64,000 nucleotides of DNA, taken from the NCBI RefSeq assembly GCF_000018285.1, contig NC_009901.1, positions 1,859,001 through 1,923,000 on the forward strand. Direction: 5' to 3'. A program made the translations under genes and the position numbers. The DNA is from Shewanella pealeana ATCC 700345. Its GTDB lineage: Bacteria; Pseudomonadota; Gammaproteobacteria; Enterobacterales; Shewanellaceae. The notes beneath the pieces are model-generated. The model saw only the letters and a program-made list of their open reading frames with translations, was not told where the DNA came from and did not search any database. Positions 46,041 to 55,862 of this stretch are shown here, one piece after another; the stretch's first letter is position 1, and every line of letters starts with the position of its first letter.

Positions 46041-46090
46041 TAGGAACTAGGGCGTTCGCAAGCTCACAGCGAGGACGCTCCGCTTCTAGG
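46041..46090. repeat. 50-bp dispersed repeat, copy 2
   Basis: Second copy of the repeat at 45413, same orientation, 42 of 50 identical positions. Confidence 0.75.
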
Positions 46091-46260
46091 AAGTGCTAAG
46101 GTCGGACCCCAAATCACTCACTCCTTTGCAATTAAAGCTAGCTAAGCATTTATTGCTGAGAGATACAAAGTTGGGATTTTTGTCCATCAAAGGGGACTTT
46201 TTGTGTCAAGCTTAACCTTTTTTTGTTTCCCTTGAGCGAAGCTTCGTCTTAGCTTTTGCT

Positions 46261-46288
46261 AGAACCTAGAACCTAGAACCTAGAACCT
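46261..46288. repeat. Heptad tandem repeat (AGAACCT) x4
   Basis: Four exact units of AGAACCT, ending 8 bases before the stop of the universal stress gene. It is related to the GGACCTA heptads at 31234. Confidence 0.92.
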
Positions 46289-46296
46289 TGTTTAAA

Positions 46297-46740
46297 TCAC
46301 TTAACCACCAACACAGGGCACTTAGCCTTGTTGGCCAGCTTTTCGGAGACGTTAGGATTGAGCATATGAGAAAGACCTGTATGGCCATGGCTGGCGATCA
46401 CGATCATGCCAACGTCACTCTCGATACTGTCCTCTAAGATCTGTGCAAAGGTATCTCCACTTCTAACGGCGGTTTTGACTTGGAGCGTGCTAGTTAATTG
46501 TGGTTCAATTTCTTTTACTAGAGCATCGAGTTTTTCGTTTGAATAGGCTTCAAGTTGAGTTTCCAGTTCTGCAACGCTTTCTACTACTATGTCGTAATGG
46601 TGTTCGCCGTAAGGTTTACTCATGACATGTAATAAACGAATATTCACTTGATACAAGTTTGCCATCTCAATGGCGTAGCCTAGGGCGTGGGAGGCCGTTT
46701 CAGAAAAGTCTGTTGGGCATAAGATCTGGCGAGTACGCAT
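46297..46740 (-). CDS. Universal stress protein (UspA family)
   Basis: A 147-residue USP-fold protein, usually dimeric and cytoplasmic, made under stress. It has the N-terminal ILCPTDFSETASHALGYA and the C-terminal VIASHGHTGLSHMLN...VSEKLANKAKCPVLVV. The ATP-site pattern G-x2-G-x9-G-S/T is altered: the second glycine position reads NVSEK, so ATP binding is uncertain. The start at 46740 has GAGGG upstream; the 16-residue in-frame extension is rejected. Confidence 0.88.
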   Translation of the reverse strand: MRTRQILCPTDFSETASHALGYAIEMANLYQVNIRLLHVMSKPYGEHHYDIVVESVAELETQLEAYSNEKLDALVKEIEPQLTSTLQVKTAVRSGDTFAQILEDSIESDVGMIVIASHGHTGLSHMLNPNVSEKLANKAKCPVLVVK

Positions 46741-47486
46741 AAAAATACCCTCTGTAAAAATAAGGAGTAAAGTCTCATGAATAGTCACTTTATACTCTTT
46801 TATGGAGGGAGGACAAAGCGACTAAGTGCATAGTTAATAATAGTCAGGATGTAGGCTGTTAGCCTCAGAGATGGTCGGAAATAATGCTAGTTGTTAGTGG
46901 TGGCTCTGTTATTGATAGATTCGTCATTAATAGGGTTTCTGTGCTAATGGTTGGCTGTGTCACTGATACTATCTATCGGTTCAATTCCACCTGTTTAATT
47001 TGATCAGTTAAATTCTATTTGTTTACGCTTAACCCGCATCCAGGCAGCGCAATCGAAGTGGTCGTTTTTTCCACTGCTAGGACACCTTTGACGACTAGAA
47101 CCCCTTTGACGAGTAGGACACCTGTGACGGCGAATAAAAAAATAGCAACTTTACCGGCCTTGGGCTTAAATAAATTTGGGTTAATTTGATGACGAGTTAA
47201 GGCATTGCTAGTTATTGTGTTATTTATCTGTGTGCAAAGTTGCTCTGTAGTTGTTATGACTCTATATTTTGTAACACTGAATTTTGATTAATGAATTTTC
47301 TGTTTTTTATAGCTGATTTTTTTGAGGATTATTCAATCTAGGTCGAATATATTTTGCTAATTATCGAATTTGGTTATAACTCGTTAGTGAATCACATTAA
47401 TTGCCAATTCAGCGTGATACTTTGTTACTAAATAATCAAAGGGGTATTTATGCCTCTTAATAAAATATGTCTGTGATGGAGCTAGG
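46741..47486. other. Long intergenic region before the second DAACS gene
   Basis: About 750 bases without a supported gene, apart from the 18-base triple repeat at 47077. It must hold the promoters of the divergent universal stress and symporter genes; 47200-47460 is AT-rich. No terminator is seen. Confidence 0.45.
47077..47130. repeat. 18-bp tandem repeat, three units
   Basis: Units CTAGGACACCTTTGACGA, CTAGAACCCCTTTGACGA and GTAGGACACCTGTGACGG follow without a gap. They contain the CTAG-GA word seen in the heptad repeats. Confidence 0.85.
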
Positions 47487-48749
47487 GTGTTGAACACAAA
47501 GAAAAAGTTTTATAAGAACATTGGATTCCAAGTGGTTGTCGCCATGGTGCTGGGTGCGCTCGTGGGTGTGATGATGGGAGAAGATGCTTCTATCTTCGCT
47601 CCGCTAGGAACATTTTTTATCCATTTGATTAAGATGTTGGTGATCCCGTTAGTTGCCGTTTCGATTATTGCCGGTGCTGCGAGTTTAGGTGCGGGTCCGT
47701 CGGCGGGTAAAGTCGGTATCGGTACTATCAGTTTCTTCATGGCAACTTCAGCATTGGCTGTGACCTTAGCACTTGTTATGGGTGAGTTTTTCCAGCCTGG
47801 TGTTGGCATGGACTTCTCACAGCACAGTGTTGGCCTCGCTGCGGTCACTGCAGAGCAGGGCGCTTTGCCTGGTGTGGCTGATACCATTATTGGTATGATC
47901 CCTACTAACGTGTTTGAAGCGCTTACTGGCGGTAATATCTTACAGATCTTAGTGTTCTGTATCTTCTTTGGTATCGCACTGACTAAAGTGAATCAAGAGG
48001 CTGCTAAGCCGATTACTTCAGCACTTAATACCATAGTTGAAGCCTTTATTTGGATGATTAACATTGTGATGTTGATTGCTCCAATCGGCGTATTTGGTCT
48101 AATGGCAGATTCAGTGGGTACCTTCGGCTTCCAGTCATTGACTGTTGTGTTGAACCTATTCCTAGTTTATGTCGCGGCTATCTTGATCTACGGCTTTATC
48201 TTCTTCCCACTGATGGTTAAGTTCTTCTCAAATGTTCCGGTTGGCAAGTTCCTATCGGCAATGAAGAAGCCTCAAGCATTGGCTATGTCTACTGCTTCAT
48301 CTATGGCGGCGTTGCCAGTTAACATCGAAGTGTGTGAGAAAGAGCTTGGCGTATCTAAGTCTACAGCTGCATTTGTACTGCCTTTAGGTGCAACCATTAA
48401 CATGAGCGGTAACGCGATCTATTACGGTCTAGTTGCGGTATTCTTCGCTCAGATGTTCAATGTTGAGCTAGGTCTTGCGGCTTATGTAGCGATTATCTTC
48501 ACCTCTACACTGGGCGCCATTGGCCAAGCGGGTGTACCGGGTCCATCGTTCCTAGTGATTGCGGTATTAGTTGCGGCAGGTATTCCAATTGAAGGTCTAC
48601 CATTATTGTTTGCACTTGACCGCGTGTTTGACATGATCAGAACCACGTTAAACATTACTGGCGATGCGGTTTGTGCTGTGGTTATCGATAAATTTAACCC
48701 AGAAACAGAGATTGTAGCTGAGCCTGCTCAAGTAAAAGTTAACAGCTAA
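47487..48749 (+). CDS. Dicarboxylate/amino acid:cation symporter (DAACS family), second copy
   Basis: A 420-residue Na+/H+-coupled carrier. The re-entrant loop is AMSTASSMAALPVN, the helix 7 motif is TINMSGNAIYYG (family NMDGT with D replaced by S), and the late segment is RTTLNITGDAV. The changed NMSGN motif separates it from the first symporter (2254-3582) and hints at another substrate. The start is GTG at 47487 or TTG at 47490, with GGAG upstream. A terminator follows. Confidence 0.9.
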   Translation: MLNTKKKFYKNIGFQVVVAMVLGALVGVMMGEDASIFAPLGTFFIHLIKMLVIPLVAVSIIAGAASLGAGPSAGKVGIGTISFFMATSALAVTLALVMGEFFQPGVGMDFSQHSVGLAAVTAEQGALPGVADTIIGMIPTNVFEALTGGNILQILVFCIFFGIALTKVNQEAAKPITSALNTIVEAFIWMINIVMLIAPIGVFGLMADSVGTFGFQSLTVVLNLFLVYVAAILIYGFIFFPLMVKFFSNVPVGKFLSAMKKPQALAMSTASSMAALPVNIEVCEKELGVSKSTAAFVLPLGATINMSGNAIYYGLVAVFFAQMFNVELGLAAYVAIIFTSTLGAIGQAGVPGPSFLVIAVLVAAGIPIEGLPLLFALDRVFDMIRTTLNITGDAVCAVVIDKFNPETEIVAEPAQVKVNS

Positions 48750-48768
48750 CGCTTCACCTTTTACCGCT

Positions 48769-48806
48769 AAAAGCCCTCGATTATCTAGTGATAGTTGAGG
48801 GCTTTG
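48769..48806 (+). terminator. Terminator after the second DAACS gene
   Basis: AAAGCCCTC and GAGGGCTTT arms with a long loop. It also faces the convergent slipin gene. Confidence 0.72.
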
Positions 48807-48818
48807 TTGTATCTAGAG

Positions 48819-49595
48819 TTAGGGCTTTTTGTCTTGTTTGCCTAGCACGCCCTTCAGCAGGTCCATAGGCAGGGGAAACAGTATGGTAGAGTTTTTCTCC
48901 CCTGCAATCTCGGTAAGGGTTTGCAGATAACGCAGCAATATGGCGTTAGGCTCGGTTGATAGTTTTTCCGCGGCTTCGACTAATTTTGCCGAGGCTTCCA
49001 TCTCACCGGATGCATGGATCACTTTTGCTCGGCGAGTACGCTCGGCTTCGGCTTGTCTCGCGATAGCGCGGATCATGGTTTCGTTCAGATCCACATGTTT
49101 GATCTCGACGTTGGAAACTTTAATGCCCCAACCATCGGTTCGGGTATCGAGAATGGCCTGAATATCGGTATTGAGCATCTCTCGATTGGCCAGCATCTCA
49201 TCGAGTTCATGTTGACCGAGCACCGAACGTAAGGTGGTTTGTGCCAGCTGTGAGGTGGCCTGTAAGTAATCCTCGACATTGATAATGGCTTTTTGAGCAT
49301 CGATCACCCTAAAGTAGATCACCGCATTGACCCGTACAGAGACGTTATCGCGACTGATCACGTCCTGAGTTGGCACATCCATCACCACGGTTCGTAAGTC
49401 GACTCGCACCATCTGTTGAACAATAGGGATCACTATGATGAGTCCTGGCCCTTTCACCTGATAAAAACGGCCTAAAAGGAAGATCACGCCACGCTCATAC
49501 TCCCTTAAGATCTTAAACATACTGACGAGCAAGCCAACGAGTAGGAAGGTCAATATGCCTATAAAAATGCTGCCATTACTGACGATGGGTTCCAT
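48819..49595 (-). CDS. Slipin-family SPFH (stomatin-like) protein
   Basis: A 258-residue membrane-anchored oligomer-forming protein. Residues 9-26 are a hydrophobic hairpin/anchor, then follows the SPFH domain ([43 protein letters not shown]). It ends in a helical region ([19 protein letters not shown]) typical of slipins. It lies ten bases after the NfeD gene, the usual partner; together they are thought to manage membrane proteins in lipid microdomains. Confidence 0.92.
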   Translation of the reverse strand: MEPIVSNGSIFIGILTFLLVGLLVSMFKILREYERGVIFLLGRFYQVKGPGLIIVIPIVQQMVRVDLRTVVMDVPTQDVISRDNVSVRVNAVIYFRVIDAQKAIINVEDYLQATSQLAQTTLRSVLGQHELDEMLANREMLNTDIQAILDTRTDGWGIKVSNVEIKHVDLNETMIRAIARQAEAERTRRAKVIHASGEMEASAKLVEAAEKLSTEPNAILLRYLQTLTEIAGEKNSTILFPLPMDLLKGVLGKQDKKP

Positions 49596-49605
49596 ATTCG
49601 GTTCC

Positions 49606-51102
49606 TTAGCTATTTAGTGCTTCTTGATTAGAAACTGGAGTCAGTTCGACCTCCAATGAAAGGTCGTGACGTACAATAACCGTCACTTGCTGCGCTTTTT
49701 TAAGTGCTGAGTCTGAGCTTGCCGCCCAGACTTCTCCATGGAGCAACACAAAGCCGTTATGACTAAGGTGTCGGTCGTTAAAAGCGCTGCTCATTAGCAC
49801 CTTCACCTCTTCAGTTGAGGGCGTAAAGTCATCGACTACAATTGCAGTTTGGCCCACTATCTGACCATCACCACTGACGATGGGCGATTTTCGATTTCGC
49901 CATAATGTGCCAAGCACTAATAACGACATTAAGGCGACAGCGACCGATACCGCGGCGACGAGTGGCAGAGAAAGGGCAAAGTGATCGGTTTCGGTATCGA
50001 GTAAAAACAGCGAGCCGATGGCAAAGGCAGCAATACCTCCAATGCCGAATATGCCAAAGCTGGGGGCAAAAGATTCGATAGTGATCAACGCCAGTCCCAG
50101 CAGTAAAAGCCCCAGCCCTGCATAGCTAACCGGCAACATCTGAAACGCATATAAAGCAACCAGTAAGCTAATGGCACCTGTGATCCCTGCAATTCCAATA
50201 CCTGGGCTATAGAACTCCAGTAAGATGCCGTAAATTCCGATTAACATTAAAATGTAAGCCACATTGGGGTTGGTTATGGTGGAGATAATACGGTTACGCC
50301 AATCGGGTTTTAAATAATGTAGTTCTGCATTGTCTAATGCCAATGTCAGTTGTCGATTTTCTATCTCAACTTGCCAGCCTGTAAGCTCGGCGACTAGCCG
50401 CGGCGCATCAGGGCTGATGAGATTAATGACATTCATTTCGAGGGCCTCTTTTGCGGTGAGGGTCGCCGCTTCTTTTACGGCGAGTTCCGCCCATTGCTCA
50501 TTACGGCCGCGAAGCTGTGCAAGTGCACGTATATAGGCGATTGCATCGTTGAGGATTTTCTTCTCCATGGCACTGGGTGTGGCGGGAGCTGGCTCTTCAT
50601 CATCTTTTTGATCTGGTTTTGGTGCCGGTGTTGGGGCACTTCCAGGGCCAATGCTGACGGGCGTTGCCGCGCCTAAGGTGGTGGCATCTGCCATGGCAGC
50701 GATATGACATGCGTATAGAATATAGGTGCCCGCGCTCGCGGCTCTTGCGCCGGGAGGCGCGACTAAACAGGCGATGGGAATAGAGGAGTTTAAAATGGTT
50801 TGATTGATATCTCTTAGGCTGGAAACAAGGCCACCAGGCGTATCCATCACGATAACAATGAGTTCTATTTCGCCATTTCCTAGTGCTGCGCTTGCGTTTG
50901 CCTGCTCGATACCGTGGGTTAAGTATTCGCTGGTTGCAGGGCCTATGGCCCCCTCAAACTCCAAGACCAATACTTGCGGCCGAGTTTCAATGCTTGGCTC
51001 TTGAGCTGTACTGGCGTAGCTTTCGGCGCAACAAAATAGCAGTTGCAGTAAAGCTGTAACCAAGAGTAATGATATATAGGCGGGCAGTCTGTTTGATAGC
51101 AA
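49606..51102 (-). CDS. Long-form NfeD membrane serine protease
   Basis: 498 residues: signal peptide (about 1-30), a ClpP-like serine protease domain with [16 protein letters not shown] and the catalytic serine in [14 protein letters not shown] near 124, then a Pro-rich insert ([18 protein letters not shown]), about six membrane helices (290-410) and a C-terminal OB-fold NfeD domain. Archaeal and bacterial homologues cut a partner stomatin. Co-location with the slipin gene is conserved and implies cotranscription. Confidence 0.9.
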   Translation of the reverse strand: MLSNRLPAYISLLLVTALLQLLFCCAESYASTAQEPSIETRPQVLVLEFEGAIGPATSEYLTHGIEQANASAALGNGEIELIVIVMDTPGGLVSSLRDINQTILNSSIPIACLVAPPGARAASAGTYILYACHIAAMADATTLGAATPVSIGPGSAPTPAPKPDQKDDEEPAPATPSAMEKKILNDAIAYIRALAQLRGRNEQWAELAVKEAATLTAKEALEMNVINLISPDAPRLVAELTGWQVEIENRQLTLALDNAELHYLKPDWRNRIISTITNPNVAYILMLIGIYGILLEFYSPGIGIAGITGAISLLVALYAFQMLPVSYAGLGLLLLGLALITIESFAPSFGIFGIGGIAAFAIGSLFLLDTETDHFALSLPLVAAVSVAVALMSLLVLGTLWRNRKSPIVSGDGQIVGQTAIVVDDFTPSTEEVKVLMSSAFNDRHLSHNGFVLLHGEVWAASSDSALKKAQQVTVIVRHDLSLEVELTPVSNQEALNS

Positions 51103-51724
51103 AATAAGTAACCAATATTCAGCCTTATGGTTAAGTTTAGTGCAGCTTTAGCTGCATTGATGCTGAGATTGTCGTTTAGATTGAATTGTTGAACTACTTG
51201 GCACTTTAAAGTGACTCAATAATGCAAGTCATGATTGATTTAAAACTGGGGGGAGTAGTTAGTCGTTACGACAACAAAGTGCCAAATTTTGTAAATTTGA
51301 TTGGGAAAGGATCATGAATTTTTATCTTGATAATGGCTATGGTTCACGTTTCTGTTTGTGTTTTTTTATTTGTGTAATATTACAAGTTGTTGGTTTGGTT
51401 GTTAACTTGTTTTAATTGCCTTTAGACTTGGGCATCTTTGGTTCTTTGGTTTCAAGTGTTTAATTTTAATAGGCTTTAATTTTGACTGACTGTTGCCCTG
51501 GTGTTGAGGGTTGGAGGGCGCGGCAAAAGTCATTTACGTGATAAAACTACATAAATGCTTATTTACGCTATGATTTTGAATCTGCATCACGAAATATAGC
51601 CGTATGTTGGTGTTTTTTGTAGGTAACTTACAACTTTGGCAGGAAAGTGTGAACTCAAACTCGGAATATTAGTTAACAAACATTTACTATTGAGCATCCA
51701 AAATTTTAACGGTTGATTTTAGTG
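51103..51724. other. Divergent intergenic region NfeD / nqrA
   Basis: About 620 bases. It must hold the nqr operon promoter. A palindrome GTCGTTACGAC (51263-51273) and a TTTACGTGATAAAACT...TTTACGC pair of half sites near 51533-51570 are visible, but I cannot assign a regulator. No ORF is supported. Confidence 0.45.
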
Positions 51725-53086
51725 ATGGCAGGTTACTCAAACCAAGTGATAACGATAAAAAAGGGCCTAGATGTGCCCATAGCCGGTGAGCCTTCTCAAG
51801 TGATCCATGATGGACCTAAAACGTCTCATGTTGCTTTGCTCGGAGAGGAATATGTTGGCTTAAAACCAACTATGTTGGTTGAGGTGGGAGAGTGTGTTCA
51901 AAAGGGCCAAGCGCTTTTTGAAGATAAGAAGACTCCTGGTGTCATCTATACTGCTCCCGCGAGCGGTAAAGTTATTGCTATTAACCGAGGCGAACGCAGA
52001 CTTTTCCAATCAATCGTTATTGAATGTAATGGTGCCGAAGCAAAGCATTTCACGCCATGCAAAGATATCGCGTCTTTAAATCGTCAAGCCGTACAAGATA
52101 AACTCGTAGAGAGTGGTTTGTGGACCGCACTGCGCACCCGTCCTTTCTCGAAAGTTCCTCAATTAGATAGCAGCCCAGCCGGTATTTTCGTTAGCGCAAT
52201 GGATAGTAATCCATTGGCCGCAGAACCTAGACTGGTGATTGCTGAACAGACTGAAGCCTTTGCGGCCGGTTTACAGGTATTGAGTCTGCTTACCGATGGC
52301 AAGGTTCACCTATGCCAAGAGCAAGGCGAGCCACTACCTGGTAACGACTTACCTAAAGTCAGTAATCACTACTTTGCCGGTGTGCATCCTGCTGGCATAG
52401 TTGGAACTCACATCCATTTCGTTTTACCTGCAAGCCTTGAGCGCCCTGTGTGGCACCTTGGTTATCAAGACGTAATCGCCTACGGCAAGCTATTCCTAAC
52501 GGGCGAGATTTATAGCGACCGTATCGTGGCACTGGCTGGCCCTGATGTGGTTAATCCGCGTCTTGTGCGTATTCAAGCAGGTTCAAAGCTATCAGAAGTG
52601 ACCGTTGGCGAGCTAAAAGAAGGCTTCTCTCGGGTCGTTTCGGGCTCTTTGTTGTCTGGTCATACAGCAACTGGACCGCTTGATTTCCTTGGTCGTTTCC
52701 ATAATCAAATCAGCGTATTGCAAGAAGATGCTAAGCATCATCTATTACCTTGGGTACGTGGCGGCTCAAAGAAATTCTCCATTACCCGCGCGGTAACGTC
52801 TCGTTTAAAAGATGCTAAACAGCTATTTGATTTCACCACTCACACTGGTGGTTCAGCGCGCGCCATGATGGCATTTGGTCAGCTCGACCGCGTGATGCCA
52901 CTGGACATCTTACCGACTCTCTTAGTCAGAGACTTAGTGGTACGTGACACTGATGAAGCGCAGCAGCTCGGTGCGTTAGAGCTTGATGAAGAAGATTTAG
53001 CATTGTGTACATTCGTGTGCCCTGGCAAGTACGATTTCGGTAAAGAACTACGTGCTTGTTTAGAGATTATTGAGAGGGAAGGGTAA
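51725..53086 (+). CDS. nqrA: Na+-translocating NADH:quinone reductase subunit A
   Basis: Peripheral subunit of the sodium-pumping NQR complex that oxidises NADH and reduces ubiquinone. The protein is 453 residues from the ATG at 51725. The N-terminal part reads ITIKKGLDVPIAGEPSQVI and ALLGEEYVGLKPTMLVEVG, as in Vibrio NqrA, with a few extra leading residues. It contains the lipoyl/biotinyl-like segment (APASGKVIAINRGERR). Its stop overlaps the nqrB ATG by one base (TAATG). Confidence 0.95.
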   Translation: MAGYSNQVITIKKGLDVPIAGEPSQVIHDGPKTSHVALLGEEYVGLKPTMLVEVGECVQKGQALFEDKKTPGVIYTAPASGKVIAINRGERRLFQSIVIECNGAEAKHFTPCKDIASLNRQAVQDKLVESGLWTALRTRPFSKVPQLDSSPAGIFVSAMDSNPLAAEPRLVIAEQTEAFAAGLQVLSLLTDGKVHLCQEQGEPLPGNDLPKVSNHYFAGVHPAGIVGTHIHFVLPASLERPVWHLGYQDVIAYGKLFLTGEIYSDRIVALAGPDVVNPRLVRIQAGSKLSEVTVGELKEGFSRVVSGSLLSGHTATGPLDFLGRFHNQISVLQEDAKHHLLPWVRGGSKKFSITRAVTSRLKDAKQLFDFTTHTGGSARAMMAFGQLDRVMPLDILPTLLVRDLVVRDTDEAQQLGALELDEEDLALCTFVCPGKYDFGKELRACLEIIEREG

Positions 53087-54300
53087 TGAGTCAGCAAGAT
53101 AAAAAGCCTGATATCCAAGAGGATTATTATGCGCCGGGTAATTCAGTTAAGGGCTATTTAAGTTCTCTACTGATTGCTCACGGACGCAGTACCCAAGGCA
53201 AAGTTCATATTCGTGATGCGATCGATGTAAAACGTACCATGACAATTGTGGGCTTGTGTTTATTGCCTGCGATTTTATTTGGTATGTACAACATTGGTCT
53301 ACAAGCGCAGATAGCAGTGGCTTCAGGCCTAGCAACGGCAGATGTTTGGCAATTAGCCATTTTTAACTTTGTCTTTGGCGGCCTTAGTGATCAAACAGGC
53401 TTTATTGGCTTATTCCTTTATGGTCTGAGCTTTTATGCACCTATCTACCTAACGGCATTAGCTGTTAGTTTATTTTGGGAAATGGTGTTTGCCAAAGTGC
53501 GTGGCCAGGAGCTTCATGAGGGCTTCTTCGTTACTGCGTTACTGTTTACCTTGATTTTGCCAGTGTCTACTCCACTTTGGTTAGTGGCTATGGGTATCAC
53601 CTTTGGCGTGATCATGGCGAAAGAAGTCTTCGGTGGCATGGGCTACAACTTCTTAAACCCTGCGCTTGCTGGCTTGGCGTTTATCTATTTTGCCTATCCA
53701 TCGCAAGTCACCGCGGTAAGTCAGCTGGTAGCGGTTGACGGTTTCTCTGGTGCAACCACCCTGATGCAGACTGCAGCGGGTAAGCTGAGCTTTGCTGATT
53801 ATGCTTGGTTTGATGCCTTTAGCGACCCTAACTGGTGGAATGCCTTCTTTGGTTTTACCGTTGGCGCAATTGGTGAAACTAGCACTCTGGCATTATTGAT
53901 TGGTGGTGGCTTCCTTATTCTGACTCGTTTGGCAGATTGGCGTATCGTGGCTGGCGTGCTTTTTGGCATGATCTTAACCGCTACCATGTTCAACGTTATC
54001 GGTTCAAGCAAGAATGAATTATTTGCTATGCCTTGGACATGGCACTTGGTCACAGGTGGTTTTGCCCTAGGTATGATGTTTATGGCCACCGATCCGGTGA
54101 CCACCTCATACACCCGCAAAGGTAAAGTGGCTTACGGTCTGCTGATTGGCTTTATGACTGTGCTTATTCGTGTGGTTAACCCGAAAATGCCAGAAGGCAT
54201 CATGCTTGCTATCTTGTTCGCTAACCTTTGGGCACCCATTTTCGACTATCTGGTAGCCAAGGCAAACATCAAGAGGAGGCTTAAACGTCATGGACTTTAG
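53086..54300 (+). CDS. nqrB: Na+-translocating NADH:quinone reductase subunit B
   Basis: Core membrane subunit of NQR, 404 residues with about ten helices. It carries covalently bound FMN on the threonine of SGATT (GFSGATTLMQT near 222-232) and also the riboflavin site. The sequence AKEVFGGMGYNFLNPALAGLAF is highly conserved. It starts one base inside nqrA and its end is overlapped by a small ORF described separately. Confidence 0.96.
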   Translation: MSQQDKKPDIQEDYYAPGNSVKGYLSSLLIAHGRSTQGKVHIRDAIDVKRTMTIVGLCLLPAILFGMYNIGLQAQIAVASGLATADVWQLAIFNFVFGGLSDQTGFIGLFLYGLSFYAPIYLTALAVSLFWEMVFAKVRGQELHEGFFVTALLFTLILPVSTPLWLVAMGITFGVIMAKEVFGGMGYNFLNPALAGLAFIYFAYPSQVTAVSQLVAVDGFSGATTLMQTAAGKLSFADYAWFDAFSDPNWWNAFFGFTVGAIGETSTLALLIGGGFLILTRLADWRIVAGVLFGMILTATMFNVIGSSKNELFAMPWTWHLVTGGFALGMMFMATDPVTTSYTRKGKVAYGLLIGFMTVLIRVVNPKMPEGIMLAILFANLWAPIFDYLVAKANIKRRLKRHGL

Positions 54301-54448
54301 AGCTAATTCGATGCATAGAGGCAGCGCTTCATTTTCAGCATTGCCAGTGATGTTAATTGCCAATATTTGGGAAGCGATATTTGAGTACATCATCTATCGA
54401 ACGCCAAAGTGTGCGAGTCGTCAGGTCAATACGGAGAAGAAAGCGTAA
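54290..54448 (+). CDS. 52-residue small ORF between nqrB and nqrC
   Basis: An ATG at 54290 inside the last codons of nqrB opens a 52-residue frame that ends TAATG, overlapping the nqrC ATG by one base. AGGAGG lies about twelve bases upstream. The product starts MDFRANSMHRGS, has one candidate helix (ALPVMLIANIWEAIFEYIIY) and ends in a basic tail. I know of no named NQR subunit of this kind. It could also be a chance frame that only couples translation; coding status is open. Confidence 0.5.
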   Translation: MDFRANSMHRGSASFSALPVMLIANIWEAIFEYIIYRTPKCASRQVNTEKKA

Positions 54449-55227
54449 TGGCACTTAAGAAAGATTCTTTTATGGGCACCATGATTTTTACTGTGACCCT
54501 ATGTCTACTGTGCTCATTTATGATCACAGGTACGGCTGAAGTACTCAAAGAGCGCAAGTTAGTGAAGAAGCGCGATGAGTTGATGCGCAATGTGTTAATC
54601 GCGGCGGATGTCGATCTAAGCGGCGATAAAGACTTCAGAGCCTTGTTTGCTAAAGACGTTAAGCCACTGTTGGTGTCACTCGATAGTGGTGACGTTGATA
54701 CTAGCGGTGTCAATGTGATGGACTATGACCCACGTATGGCGTCTATCAATCCTGAAACATCGATTAAGCTTGAGAAGAAGCAAGACAAAGCCAAGATCAA
54801 AACCCGCGCGAATCAAGTTCGTGTGTTTAAAGTCTTTGATGACAGCGGCAAGTTAACCAGTGTTGTGTTGCCGATTTATGGCAAAGGTTTGTGGTCGATG
54901 GTTTATGGTTTTATCGCGGTTAAGCCTGATCTAAATACCATCGAAAATGTGGTGTTTTATGAACATGGTGAAACGCCAGGGATCGGTGACTTCCTTAACG
55001 ATACTGAGTGGACAAACCAATGGCGTAACAAGCAGATCTTCGATGAGAAGGGTAAAGTCTCTTTCAAAGTCGTTAAAGGCGGCGCAAAAGAGGGCGATGT
55101 TCACGGTATTGATGCGGTGAGCGGCGCAACCATGACAGGGCGCGGCGTACAAAGGTCGATTCAGTTCTGGTTTGGTAGCGAAGGTTTCGAAGCTTTCTTT
55201 AAAAAATTAAAAGCGTCGGAGGTATAA
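54448..55227 (+). CDS. nqrC: Na+-translocating NADH:quinone reductase subunit C
   Basis: NQR subunit with one N-terminal helix (residues 10-28) and a periplasmic domain, 259 residues. FMN is bound covalently to the threonine of the SGAT motif in DAVSGATMTGRG, as known for Vibrio NqrC. The start MALKKDSFMGT is the family start with GGAGAAG upstream. An in-frame GTG at 54409 is not needed. It continues the nqr operon with three bases to nqrD. Confidence 0.95.
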   Translation: MALKKDSFMGTMIFTVTLCLLCSFMITGTAEVLKERKLVKKRDELMRNVLIAADVDLSGDKDFRALFAKDVKPLLVSLDSGDVDTSGVNVMDYDPRMASINPETSIKLEKKQDKAKIKTRANQVRVFKVFDDSGKLTSVVLPIYGKGLWSMVYGFIAVKPDLNTIENVVFYEHGETPGIGDFLNDTEWTNQWRNKQIFDEKGKVSFKVVKGGAKEGDVHGIDAVSGATMTGRGVQRSIQFWFGSEGFEAFFKKLKASEV

Positions 55228-55230
55228 AGG

Positions 55231-55854
55231 ATGAGTACTCAATCTATTTCGACTCGTGAAATGTTAATTGGGCCAATTTTCACTAATAACCCAGTGGCCA
55301 TGCAAGTTTTGGGTGTCTGCTCAGCGTTAGCGGTCAGTAACTCGATGCAGACTGCATTGGTGATGACGTTAGCCGTGACTTTTGTATTGGTGTTTTCAAA
55401 CCTGATTATCTCAAGTATACGTTCACTCATTCCAAACAGCGTACGTATTATCGCTCAGATGACGGTGATTGCATCTTTGGTGATAGTGGTGGATATGGTG
55501 TTGCAAGACGTGGCCTATGAACTGTCGCGTCAGTTATCAGTATTTGTCGGTCTGATCATCACCAACTGTATCATCATGGGCCGTGCAGAAGCCTTTGCCA
55601 TGAAGAATCCGCCGCACTTAGCAGTGGTGGATGCGTTTGGTAATGCCATTGGATATGGCGTGATCTTACTGGGCGTGGCATTTGTTCGTGAGTTATTGGG
55701 TAGCGGCACACTGTTTGGCCATGAGATCTTACAGACTGTGGAAAATGGCGGTTGGTACTTAACGAACGAGATGTTCAAGTTACCACCGAGTGCGTTCTTC
55801 TTAATTGGCCTGATGATCTGGTCAATTAACGTCATTCAACGCAAGCGAGGTTAA
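55231..55854 (+). CDS. nqrD: Na+-translocating NADH:quinone reductase subunit D
   Basis: Membrane subunit with six helices, 207 residues. NqrD and NqrE lie antiparallel and hold an iron centre between their conserved cysteines: GVCSALAVS near 29 and [12 protein letters not shown] near 111 here. AGGAGGT-like purines precede the ATG. Confidence 0.96.
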   Translation: MSTQSISTREMLIGPIFTNNPVAMQVLGVCSALAVSNSMQTALVMTLAVTFVLVFSNLIISSIRSLIPNSVRIIAQMTVIASLVIVVDMVLQDVAYELSRQLSVFVGLIITNCIIMGRAEAFAMKNPPHLAVVDAFGNAIGYGVILLGVAFVRELLGSGTLFGHEILQTVENGGWYLTNEMFKLPPSAFFLIGLMIWSINVIQRKRG

Positions 55855-55862
55855 GAGGCTTT

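Noticed and set aside
46261..46288. Heptad repeats as a CRISPR or iteron origin
   Set aside because: Units of seven bases are too short, and no replication or cas gene lies nearby.
53799..54393. Two antisense frames over the end of nqrB and the small ORF
   Set aside because: They lie opposite conserved nqrB sequence and lack ribosome sites; the forward 52-codon frame has a better case.
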